Source: Aminicenans sp964648465 (GTDB lineage: Bacteria; Acidobacteriota; Aminicenantia; Aminicenantales; Aminicenantaceae). From it: a DNA stretch of 64,000 nt. The notes below the pieces were generated by a model. It did not search any database. It worked only from the letters and a program-made list of their open reading frames with translations, and was not told where the DNA came from. The DNA is taken from the NCBI GenBank assembly GCA_964648465.1, contig CAZYMU010000007.1:19729-83728 (forward strand). Direction: 5' to 3'. The position numbers and the translations under genes were made by a program. This document shows, piece by piece, positions 1-7,075 of the stretch (positions are counted from its first letter, which is position 1; each line of letters starts with the position of its first letter).

Positions 1-322
1 CAGCAATTTTTTGCGAAACCCCTTCGACATAAGACATGTCTGCACTTCCGTCCTCTCTTTGAGGTGTATTAACACAAACAAAGAGAACATCAGAATCTTG
101 TATGGCTTTATTTAAATCATGACTGAAAACCAGGTTTCCTCTTTCGAGATTTTTCTTAAGGAGATCTTCAAGGCCAGGCTCATAAATATGAGGTATTCCA
201 CGAGACGCCTTGTCAATTTTATCTGGAACAATATCCGTCCCGATAACATCATGGCCAAAATCCGCAAGACCAACCGCTGTTACCAAACCTACATACCCTG
301 TACCAATTATGCCTATTTTCAT
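1..322 (-). CDS. UDP-glucose/UDP-sugar 6-dehydrogenase, N-terminal part (runs off left edge)
   Basis: The first 107 codons of a nucleotide-sugar dehydrogenase, which oxidises a UDP-hexose to the UDP-hexuronate with NAD+. The start ATG at 322 follows a GGGGG ribosome site. The protein opens with KIGIIGTGYVGL, the Rossmann NAD-binding loop GxGYVG, followed by an acidic D-I-V-P-D-K-I segment after beta-2, an I-Y-E-P-G-L-E-D-L motif and F-V-C-V-N-T-P, all standard for the UDP-glucose/GDP-mannose dehydrogenase family. The catalytic Cys lies beyond the window. It is last in a minus-strand run with PAPS-synthesis genes, which suggests work on an acidic, possibly sulfated, surface glycan (inference). 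UDP-glucose is the likeliest substrate, but the fragment cannot exclude other UDP-sugars. Confidence 0.9.
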   Translation of the reverse strand, partial: MKIGIIGTGYVGLVTAVGLADFGHDVIGTDIVPDKIDKASRGIPHIYEPGLEDLLKKNLERGNLVFSHDLNKAIQDSDVLFVCVNTPQREDGSADMSYVEGVSQKIA

Positions 323-330
323 TTTTCCCC

Positions 331-480
331 CTATGCTTTTACTGCATTTTTTCTTTTATTCTTTATCTCACTCCCCATGTCAATGACTACGAATAAATTT
401 TTACCTCTCCACTCGTAGTTATACACTGAATTGCTTGTCGCTATCAACACAGAATCAAATTCTTGTAATTTATAAAATAT
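331..480 (-). pseudogene. C-terminal remnant of a second nucleotide-sugar dehydrogenase
   Basis: The gap between cysC and the UDP-sugar dehydrogenase holds an open frame with no usable start that ends in TAG at 331-333. It reads E-F-D-S-V-L-I-A-T-S-N-S-V-Y-N-Y-E and then L-F-V-V-I-D. This resembles the end of UDP-N-acetylhexosamine dehydrogenases, where a D-x-V-x-I-A-T-x-H-S-x-Y-x-Y pattern is followed by L-V-V-D. Everything upstream of this tail is missing; the frame runs into the 3' end of cysC. I infer that a second dehydrogenase was lost by deletion, leaving its last ~45 codons. The match is by pattern only. Confidence 0.5.
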
Positions 481-1009
481 ACCCTAACTCCTTGAGCTTT
501 TCGATGACTTTAGCAGCACTTTCTTCAAGTTCCTCCTTGTCTGTCTCAAGAAGAATGTCTGGATCTAAGGGTTCTTCATAAGGGTCTGAGATACCTGTGA
601 ATTCTTTTATCTCACCTTTTATGGCTTTCTCAAACATTCCTTTTACATCCCTCTTAATACAGACATCCAGGGAACATTTGACATATACCTCAATAAAACT
701 TCCGATTTCCTCGCACGCATAAGCTCTGACTTTCCTGTAAGGAGAGATAAACGAAGTAAGCACTATCACACCATTTCTGGTTAAAAGCTTGGCGACAAAA
801 GTTATCCTGCGAATGTTTTCATCCCTATCCTTTTTTGAAAAGCCAAGGTCCTTTGTCAGGCTTTTGCGAACAATATCCCCATCCAATCTCTCTATCCTCA
901 ACCCTCGTTTTCCTAAAATCTCCGCCACCCTGTCAGCAACAGCAGATTTCCCGGAACAAGGCAGTCCCGTAAACCATAATGTAACTCCTTTCTGATTTTC
1001 ACTATTCAT
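470..1009 (-). CDS. cysC: Adenylyl-sulfate (APS) kinase
   Basis: Phosphorylates adenosine 5'-phosphosulfate with ATP to give PAPS, the sulfate donor for sulfotransferases; cytoplasmic. The P-loop is GLPCSGKS, the form seen in one subgroup of APS kinases. It is followed by L-D-G-D-I-V-R, the L-G-F-S-K-K-D-R-D-E-N-I-R-R-I segment and the T-S-F-I-S-P-Y-R loop, which bind the APS substrate. I place the start at ATG 1009, which has AGGAG 5-6 bases upstream. A TTG at 1030 would add seven residues but lacks a good ribosome site. The gene begins 33 bp after sat and is co-directional with it. The C-terminus, E-K-L-K-E-L-G-Y-I-L, resembles the end of the ribbon-helix-helix protein at 2322-2537 and looks like an added tail. 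Confidence 0.93.
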   Translation of the reverse strand: MNSENQKGVTLWFTGLPCSGKSAVADRVAEILGKRGLRIERLDGDIVRKSLTKDLGFSKKDRDENIRRITFVAKLLTRNGVIVLTSFISPYRKVRAYACEEIGSFIEVYVKCSLDVCIKRDVKGMFEKAIKGEIKEFTGISDPYEEPLDPDILLETDKEELEESAAKVIEKLKELGYIL

Positions 1010-1042
1010 TACATCTCCTGAATTATCCAAGTAAACCTGAAT

Positions 1043-2191
1043 TTACTCAACAAACGGGTTATCATAACTCATAATAACTTTAGCAACTTCGGGCCTCATT
1101 AATTCGGGAGGAGGCTCCTTGCCCTGAAGTAACATCTCCCTAATTTTAGTCCCACTAAAATTGATATGTTCTGAAGGAGGATGCGGACAAATTTTCTCAT
1201 TGACCACTGAATTACACTTCTTGCAGAAATAGAAAGACCTGAAAAACAAAGGTATAATTCCTAAATCAGGAAATTCTTCAAAAATATCCTGAGCCGCAAA
1301 TGGCGGGTAGAAATTGCCAACACCTGCATGGTCGCGGCCAATAATTATATGAGTGCAGCCAAAATTTTTTCTAATTATAGAATGAAAAATGGCTTCCCTC
1401 GGGCCAGCATACCTCATCTCCATCTGCAAAATAGCAATCACCGCTCTTTCCTTGAGATAATAATTCTTAAGAAGTTCCTCATAAGAGGCCAGGATGACTT
1501 CATCCTTGAAATCTCCCTTTTTCTTACGTCCGATAACTGGATTCACAAACAGCCCGTCTGTAAAAGTAAGCGCTGCTTTCTGGACATACTCATGCCCTAT
1601 ATGAGGAGTATTCCTTGTTTGAAAACCAACAATAGTTCTCCATCTTTTCTCCTTGAAAAGGATCCTCGTCTCAATAGGTTTAAGCTTGAAGTTATAGAAA
1701 GGTGTTGGAGATTCCTGAATCAAATCAATTTTCCCTGCAAGAAGTATTTCTTTCATCCCCTTCACCTTGGCAACCCCAGGATGAAGATCATCAGTAGTCA
1801 GGAAAACTTTTTCTGCCAGTTCCTCCTTGCTGAACCCGTACTTTTCTTCAAGATAGAACAAAGCAACCGGCTGATTGCTCTGGTTAATAAGAGCAATTTC
1901 TTGCCCTTCTTTTAACTTGTCAGCCTTTTCTTTTTCTACATCAAGAACAATTGGAATCGGCCACGGCAAATCATCTGCAAGCCTCATCTGGTTTAAAACA
2001 TTCTTGTAGTCTTTCCTTCCTAAAAATCCCTCCAGCGGGCTGAAAACCCCATATGCAATATTTTCTAAATCACTGATTTGATCTGGATCGAGCTTTACGA
2101 AAGCTAACTTTCTGGCTTTCTCAAGAGCATCATCTTTCTCTTTTCCTTTCAGAACCCTTTCAATAATTTCACCACCATGAGGTGCAATCAT
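1043..2191 (-). CDS. sat: Sulfate adenylyltransferase (ATP sulfurylase)
   Basis: Makes APS and pyrophosphate from ATP and sulfate, the first step of sulfate activation. The 382-residue protein has the single-chain (non-CysDN) architecture. Visible signatures are F-Q-T-R-N with H-I-G-H (nucleotide-binding QxRN and HxxH), the G-R-D-H-A-G-V-G segment, and a Cys-rich F-C-K-K-C....C-P-H stretch near residue 315 that matches the zinc site of thermophile and archaeal ATP sulfurylases. The start is ATG 2191 with AAAGGAG six bases upstream; a GTG at 2215 is in frame but has no ribosome site. Neighbours are cysC (PAPS formation) downstream and a ribbon-helix-helix gene plus sulfotransferase upstream. 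No APS reductase is present, so the enzyme probably supplies PAPS for sulfation rather than respiration (inference). Confidence 0.95.
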   Translation of the reverse strand: MIAPHGGEIIERVLKGKEKDDALEKARKLAFVKLDPDQISDLENIAYGVFSPLEGFLGRKDYKNVLNQMRLADDLPWPIPIVLDVEKEKADKLKEGQEIALINQSNQPVALFYLEEKYGFSKEELAEKVFLTTDDLHPGVAKVKGMKEILLAGKIDLIQESPTPFYNFKLKPIETRILFKEKRWRTIVGFQTRNTPHIGHEYVQKAALTFTDGLFVNPVIGRKKKGDFKDEVILASYEELLKNYYLKERAVIAILQMEMRYAGPREAIFHSIIRKNFGCTHIIIGRDHAGVGNFYPPFAAQDIFEEFPDLGIIPLFFRSFYFCKKCNSVVNEKICPHPPSEHINFSGTKIREMLLQGKEPPPELMRPEVAKVIMSYDNPFVE

Positions 2192-2321
2192 ATTTTTCTC
2201 CTTTACTAGAGTCACAAAGCATTACCTACCATTCCTAAAATTGAACAGAAGTTCGTCCAAATGGCAGTGGTTATCTATCAGGACTGACAAACTTGGATTA
2301 TTTTCCTGGCTGCCAAGCCGA

Positions 2322-2537
2322 TTAATCTATATATCCCAACGCTTTCAGTCTTTCTTTTACTTTTTCTTCATCATCCTTGCTGAAAACTTCTTGATTTGTC
2401 TGTTCCTTTGAAAGATTTCCCCTTAATACTTTGGTAATATACTCCGCGACTGATGGAAATTCTGAACCTTTTATTTTTTCTTCTATCTTTTTATACAATG
2501 AAGTCGGGATAGACACATTTGTAAATTCTTTTTCCAT
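2322..2537 (-). CDS. Ribbon-helix-helix (CopG/Arc-type) small protein in the PAPS operon
   Basis: A 71-residue protein that starts with a classic ribbon-helix-helix pattern: a beta strand T-N-V-S-I-P, then Y-K-K-I-E-E-K-I and the S-V-A-E-Y-I-T-K-V-L-R helix. Such domains dimerise and usually bind DNA. A charged linker follows, then the ending K-E-R-L-K-A-L-G-Y-I-D, which is almost the same as the C-terminus of the APS kinase two genes downstream. The start ATG has CGGAGAG upstream. The gene lies 41 bp after the sulfotransferase and 130 bp before sat. It could be an operon regulator, or a small partner that holds the PAPS enzymes together through the shared tail; both are inference. I do not know an assigned function for this form. 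Confidence 0.8.
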   Translation of the reverse strand: MEKEFTNVSIPTSLYKKIEEKIKGSEFPSVAEYITKVLRGNLSKEQTNQEVFSKDDEEKVKERLKALGYID

Positions 2538-2578
2538 TTTTTCTCTCCGTAATATATTTTTTGCCGCTTTTTCTCTGA

Positions 2579-3151
2579 TTATCTATTTCGATACAGACTT
2601 TGGTCCACACTCTTTATCATTTTCTCCATGTCAAATGCCTGTGAACCCAAAAAGTCATAGATTTTTTTAATATTATCCTCCGGATCAGATAGTATATCAT
2701 TATAGTTTACCATTAAAACTTCAATATCTTCTCTTCCCCTTATTGTATCTTTAATCATCTCGTTCAACTTCAAAAAGCTTTCTCTGGTTTCTTCCCTTTT
2801 TTCATCGTGAATCCGTGCCATTTTTTCCATTGAATTCAGTATCTGCTCGATATTCCTCTCCGAATAGATAACCTTATATTTCCCCGCCGGTAGGAACTTT
2901 AGACCATAAGCAGTAATCTTTATAAATTTTCCTCTATATCTGTCAAAAGGAAATGTTCCTTCCATTAGTTTATTTATGATTTTCCCGCCTTCGAGTTCAA
3001 AATAGCCTTTCGGATTATTATAATCTGACGGCCGCAAATCACTTTTAAAGGAAGTGGGAACTCCTCCAGCTTCCAGTATCTGCATCAGCATAGATGTACC
3101 GGAACGTTCCAATCCTGAGACAATATAATTCACGTCTTTATCCAAAATCAT
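2579..3151 (-). CDS. Sulfotransferase family protein
   Basis: A PAPS-dependent sulfotransferase of about 190 residues with the P-loop-like phosphosulfate-binding motif G-L-E-R-S-G-T-S-M-L near the N-terminus and a R-N-I-E-Q-I-L-N-S-M segment fitting the 3'-phosphate-binding helix. It has no signal peptide or membrane helix, so it should act in the cytoplasm. It is short for the family (often 250-300 residues), so the acceptor-binding part may be reduced. Two ATGs are adjacent (3154 and 3151). AAGGAG sits too close to the first, so I prefer 3151. It is the promoter-proximal gene of the module with sat and cysC. The substrate cannot be read from sequence; a glycan or lipid is likely from the nearby UDP-sugar dehydrogenase. 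Confidence 0.85.
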   Translation of the reverse strand: MILDKDVNYIVSGLERSGTSMLMQILEAGGVPTSFKSDLRPSDYNNPKGYFELEGGKIINKLMEGTFPFDRYRGKFIKITAYGLKFLPAGKYKVIYSERNIEQILNSMEKMARIHDEKREETRESFLKLNEMIKDTIRGREDIEVLMVNYNDILSDPEDNIKKIYDFLGSQAFDMEKMIKSVDQSLYRNR

Positions 3152-3199
3152 CATTCTCCTTAAGTTGGGCTATCCATGGTTGTTAATATAAGGTTATTT

Positions 3200-3228
3200 A
3201 TATTAGATTATAAGGCTGTTTTTTTCAA
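3200..3228 (-). promoter_or_regulatory. Sigma-70-type promoter of the sulfation operon
   Basis: On the minus strand, TTGAAA (3228-3223) and TAATAT (3205-3200) are 17 bp apart, about 45 bp before the sulfotransferase start. Read by eye. Confidence 0.55.
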
Positions 3229-3247
3229 GTTTTTTATCCTTTCAGGC

Positions 3248-3267
3248 GGACGTGGGTTATTCACAAG
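3248..3267 (+). repeat. Short copy of the dispersed GTGGGTTATTCAC repeat
   Basis: GGACGTGGGTTATTCACAAG differs at one position from 46964-46983 and at two positions from 41671-41690. Only this 20-bp core is present here, in the gap between the divergent sulfation and phoH operons. Confidence 0.6.
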
Positions 3268-3294
3268 CTGGTCTTACCCTGGAATTGCCCAGAC

Positions 3295-3323
3295 TTGACA
3301 AGACCACTCTTTTAATGTTTATT
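3295..3323 (+). promoter_or_regulatory. Probable promoter of the phoH operon
   Basis: TTGACA (3295-3300), a 17-bp spacer, then TTTATT (3318-3323), 41 bp before the phoH start. The -35 box is perfect and the -10 is weak. Confidence 0.4.
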
Positions 3324-3364
3324 ATTAGTGAAAATGAAAGACGGATCCTACCTAATCTTCTAAC

Positions 3365-4321
3365 ATGGAGAAAATCGAACACCCATATGCCAGAAAAAGA
3401 GATTTCTCTGGTGTGCTGGACAAGAATTTAAAAAACATGGGAAAAAGATTAGGGATATCCCTCTCTGTCCGCGGGGACAACCTTCTTTTGGATGGGCCTG
3501 GGGAAAAAGTAGAATTTGCAAAATATTACTTTGATAAAATCAGGGAATTGGGAGAAAAAGGATATTCTCTTAAGAAGGAAGACCTTGATATTGCCCTCGA
3601 TATTTTAGAGCAGGGGCAGACAGACCGACTCGAAGAATTTTTTCCATCGGAAGCTCTCAATTTTTCCAGAAAATCTGTCATCCCAAAAAGCCTGAACCAA
3701 CAGGAATACATCAAGGCTATAAAGAATTACGATTTAGTCTTTGGAATAGGCCCTGCCGGCACAGGCAAAACCTATCTTGCAATGGCAATGGCTCTCTCGT
3801 TCCTTCAGAATAAATCTGTCAATCGCATCATTCTCACACGACCTGCAATCGAAGCAGGAGAAAAATTAGGCTTTCTACCTGGTAATATTCTCCAGAAAAT
3901 AAACCCTTACCTTCGTCCACTCTATGATGCCCTGTTTGACCTGATCCAATCAGAACAAGCCCAACATCTCATTGAAAGAGGGATTATAGAGATCGCTCCA
4001 TTAGCCTTTATGAGGGGCAGAACTTTAAACAGTGCTTTCATTATACTCGACGAAGCCCAAAATACGACAAAAGAACAAATGAAGATGATTTTAACCCGAT
4101 CTGGGTTTGACTCCAAACTGATAGTCACAGCAGATATTACACAAATCGATTTACCGCAGCCCGATAGATCCGGAGTGGTACACGCCTTAAATATTCTTTC
4201 TCATATAAAGGAAATCGCCTTTGTTCAGTTCAACGAAAAAGATGTTGTAAGGCACCCTCTTGTTCAAAAAATTATAAAAGCTTATCAAAAATCAGAAGCT
4301 GGATCCAAAAAAAGAAAATGA
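3365..4321 (+). CDS. PhoH-like ATPase
   Basis: A 318-residue PhoH family protein, cytoplasmic, implicated in RNA/ribosome quality control in the conserved phoH-ybeY neighbourhood. The N-terminal ~100 residues form the small domain. The ATPase core follows with Walker A G-P-A-G-T-G-K-T (about 129-136), a T-R-P-A-I-E-A-G-E-K-L-G-F-L-P-G signature typical of the family, and Walker B F-I-I-L-D-E-A-Q-N (about 225-233). The stop overlaps the next start by 4 nt (ATGA), so it is translationally coupled to the 7TM-HD gene. I see no strong ribosome site before ATG 3365. Order and spacing match the standard phoH - 7TM-HD - ybeY - CorC - era cluster. Confidence 0.95.
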   Translation: MEKIEHPYARKRDFSGVLDKNLKNMGKRLGISLSVRGDNLLLDGPGEKVEFAKYYFDKIRELGEKGYSLKKEDLDIALDILEQGQTDRLEEFFPSEALNFSRKSVIPKSLNQQEYIKAIKNYDLVFGIGPAGTGKTYLAMAMALSFLQNKSVNRIILTRPAIEAGEKLGFLPGNILQKINPYLRPLYDALFDLIQSEQAQHLIERGIIEIAPLAFMRGRTLNSAFIILDEAQNTTKEQMKMILTRSGFDSKLIVTADITQIDLPQPDRSGVVHALNILSHIKEIAFVQFNEKDVVRHPLVQKIIKAYQKSEAGSKKRK

Positions 4322-6678
4322 ACCCATTACATTTTAAAACGCTCAAATTCTTTAAAAACAGGAAGATGCCTATAAAAAAATCCCAAAACAATCTTTCTTC
4401 ACTTAAAAAAGTAAAAAAAGTCGGATTCTTCGAAAGACTCGTGAAAAATCCATTTCTCTTCCTTTTCATCTTTGTTATTGTCATTTCATACTTTATGTCT
4501 TATCTCCCGTCAAAATCTCTCCCTATTCCCACAGAGGGAGAAATCGCATCATCGGATATCATCGCACCTGAAGACCTCACCATTAAAGATACAGAAACAA
4601 CTGAAAAAAGGAAAACAGAAGCAGCCGAAGCAGTGCTCCCTGTTTATATGCTGGAGCAGAATGTTTTTTTAAATACCGAAGAAAAGATCAGGGAGTTTTT
4701 CAGTTCAGGACGTGACCTCATCAAGAAACCTGCAACATCAAAGAGAATAGAAGACTTCAGAAAAATAACCCTTGAAAAGTACGACAGGGAAATTTCGACA
4801 AGAGATGTCAGATCTCTCATTAAATCTAAATTTTCTTCTGACCTGGAAGAAAACTTGATCAATCTAATCGGCAAAATTTCAGGTCAGGGCATAATCCTGT
4901 CCAAAAACCTCTTTATCCACAAAGAACAAGAGAAAGGCCTGATCCTCATTAAAAGCCCAGAACCCGAAAAGAGCATAAAAGTTTCAGGTCTGTTGGATAT
5001 TTCAGAAAGCAAAGAAAAATTATCTGAAGAAATAAACAGATTAGACCTTGCACAAAATGGTAAATCACTGTTAATCAATCTTTCTTATTTCTTTATCTCT
5101 CATAATATAAATTACAATAAAGTTAAAACCGAAGATAGAAAAGAAGAGGCTCGTGCAAGCATAGGAACGGTCTTTTACACAATAAAAAAAGGGAAAGTCA
5201 TTATCCGTAAAGGAGACGAAGTCAATCAGGAATCCCTCAAACAAATTAAAATAATAAATCAAAACCTCAGTTTAAAACCAAGCTGGTTTACCAATTTCAT
5301 GGGAACATTTCTTTTATTCTGTTTACTTTTTACGTCCCTCTGGTTCTATCTAAAATCATTTGTGAAGTTTAATTTTGCTCTTAAGAATTTTATCATGATT
5401 GGGATCACTCTTGTTCTTAGCATGTTATTCTATAAAGCCTCAATTTTTTTAGCCGACACATTAAGCCAGAGCAGCAATATTTCCCTGTTAAAGCACATTG
5501 AAACTTACAAATATGGCTTTCCTTCTCAATTCGGCACTCTTCTTTTTGCATTTCTGGCAGGAACTCAAACCGCATTGGTCTTTGCTGTTATCAACAGTTT
5601 CCTTATAGGGTATCTCTTTAAGGCAAATTTTTATCTTATGATCTTCAGCTTATTAGGAGCTCTGGCCGCTATATATGGAATAAAATATTATGGAAAGCAA
5701 AAGAGAACAACAACATTTCAAGCTGCTTTTTTTCTGGTCGCCCCGATCAATATATTTATCATAATTAGTTTCCATTTTATCATAGAAAAAATAGGTCCGA
5801 TTGATATTCTTGCCAGCGAGATTCTGATGGGAGTCCTGGGGGGAATACTCAGTGCTGCTCTGGCATTTCTTTTCTTACCTGTTTATGAAAATTTTTTTAG
5901 TTTAGTTACTCAGCCTAAACTCATTGAACTTACAAACTCGGACCTTCCAATTTTCAGGCAGATGGCGCTGGAAGCCCCCGGCTCTTACCATCATTCTCTC
6001 ATCGTCTCATCTCTAGCAGAAAAAGCTGCAGAAGAAATCAAGTTAGACCCTATGCTGGTCAAGACTGGTGCTCTTTATCATGACATAGGCAAAATCAAAA
6101 GACCAGAATACTTCATCGAAAACAGAACTAGAAATCTTGATATGCACAGAGACCTCAAGCCCAGCATGAGCAGCCTGGTGATAATCAACCATGTCAAGGA
6201 AGGCATGGAAATGGCAAAAAAATTAAAGCTCCCTAAAAAGATAAGAGACATAATCGAACAGCACCATGGAAACTCTCTGGTAAAATATTTCTTCGAAAAA
6301 GCAAAAGAAAAGTACGACCCTGAAACGCAAAAAATAGGAGAAGAAAGCTACAGATATGCAGGGCCTAAGCCAAAAAGCAAAGAAGCCGCCCTGGTTATGC
6401 TCGCAGATTCAATTGAGGCAGCTTCACGGAGTTTGAAATCCCCCACTAACATAAACTTGAAGCGAGTGATAACTGAAATATTTAATAATTATCTCCATGA
6501 CGGGCAGTTGGACGACTGTAATTTTTCTTTCAAAGAATTGAAAATCTGTGCTTCATCATTTCTTGAAACTCTTTATACAATCTACCACTCGAGAGTCGAC
6601 TACCCAGGATTTGATTTTGAAATCAAAAAAAAGAAAAAACCAGCATCAAATGATAGAAATACTAAACCAACAACATAA
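4318..6678 (+). CDS. 7TM-HD family membrane phosphodiesterase (PgpH type)
   Basis: Membrane protein of 786 residues with the PgpH layout. A first membrane helix lies at about 43-63. A large extracytoplasmic 7TMR-HDED domain follows, six or more helices span about 325-520, and a C-terminal cytoplasmic HD domain ends the protein. The HD metal ligands are visible as S-Y-H-H-S near 555, Y-H-D-I-G-K near 585 and the later H-V-K-E and Q-H-H-G motifs. Characterised PgpH members hydrolyse cyclic di-AMP; that activity here is inferred from family. The first gene overlap is ATGA with phoH, and its 3' end overlaps ybeY by 29 nt in a different frame. Confidence 0.92.
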   Translation: MNPLHFKTLKFFKNRKMPIKKSQNNLSSLKKVKKVGFFERLVKNPFLFLFIFVIVISYFMSYLPSKSLPIPTEGEIASSDIIAPEDLTIKDTETTEKRKTEAAEAVLPVYMLEQNVFLNTEEKIREFFSSGRDLIKKPATSKRIEDFRKITLEKYDREISTRDVRSLIKSKFSSDLEENLINLIGKISGQGIILSKNLFIHKEQEKGLILIKSPEPEKSIKVSGLLDISESKEKLSEEINRLDLAQNGKSLLINLSYFFISHNINYNKVKTEDRKEEARASIGTVFYTIKKGKVIIRKGDEVNQESLKQIKIINQNLSLKPSWFTNFMGTFLLFCLLFTSLWFYLKSFVKFNFALKNFIMIGITLVLSMLFYKASIFLADTLSQSSNISLLKHIETYKYGFPSQFGTLLFAFLAGTQTALVFAVINSFLIGYLFKANFYLMIFSLLGALAAIYGIKYYGKQKRTTTFQAAFFLVAPINIFIIISFHFIIEKIGPIDILASEILMGVLGGILSAALAFLFLPVYENFFSLVTQPKLIELTNSDLPIFRQMALEAPGSYHHSLIVSSLAEKAAEEIKLDPMLVKTGALYHDIGKIKRPEYFIENRTRNLDMHRDLKPSMSSLVIINHVKEGMEMAKKLKLPKKIRDIIEQHHGNSLVKYFFEKAKEKYDPETQKIGEESYRYAGPKPKSKEAALVMLADSIEAASRSLKSPTNINLKRVITEIFNNYLHDGQLDDCNFSFKELKICASSFLETLYTIYHSRVDYPGFDFEIKKKKKPASNDRNTKPTT

Positions 6679-7075
6679 ATACCCGATAAACACAGCCAGA
6701 TTTAAGAAACTGATGCAAAGATTAATCAAGCACTTTAAACTTAAAAACCCGGAGGTTACACTGGCATTTGTAAACGACAAGACAATTAAAGATTTGAATA
6801 ATAGATTCTTGAAAAAAAACTCTCCTACAGATGTTTTGAGCTTTCCTATTAATGAAAAGGGAGCCGACGGAAAATTTTACCTCGGAGATATCATTATTTC
6901 AGTTCCCCAAGCCTACAAGCAGTGTTCCCCAAAAAAAGAAGGTCTGGAAAGAGAACTCGAACTCTTGAGCATTCACGGATTCCTGCATCTTCTGGGATTT
7001 GAACACTTCAAAGATATAGAAGAAGAAGAGGAAAAAATACAGAATCTATTTTTTGTAGGTGAATATGAAAATTAA
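6650..7075 (+). CDS. ybeY: Endoribonuclease YbeY (rRNA maturation factor)
   Basis: Single-strand endoribonuclease used in 16S rRNA 3' maturation and ribosome quality control; zinc-dependent and cytoplasmic. The metal motif H-x3-H-x5-H reads H-G-F-L-H-L-L-G-F-E-H, preceded by D-V-L-S-F-P and L-G-D-I-I-I, all diagnostic. I take ATG 6650 (M-I-E-I-L), which gives 141 residues, the usual length. The frame is open further upstream to 6548, but that part lies inside the 7TM-HD gene and is not conserved family sequence. The gene overlaps its upstream neighbour by 29 nt and its downstream neighbour by 11 nt. Confidence 0.95.
   Translation: MIEILNQQHKYPINTARFKKLMQRLIKHFKLKNPEVTLAFVNDKTIKDLNNRFLKKNSPTDVLSFPINEKGADGKFYLGDIIISVPQAYKQCSPKKEGLERELELLSIHGFLHLLGFEHFKDIEEEEEKIQNLFFVGEYEN

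Noticed and set aside
119..418. Plus-strand open frame of 99 codons at the left edge
   Set aside because: It lies antisense to the UDP-sugar dehydrogenase and the dehydrogenase remnant and shows no family signature.
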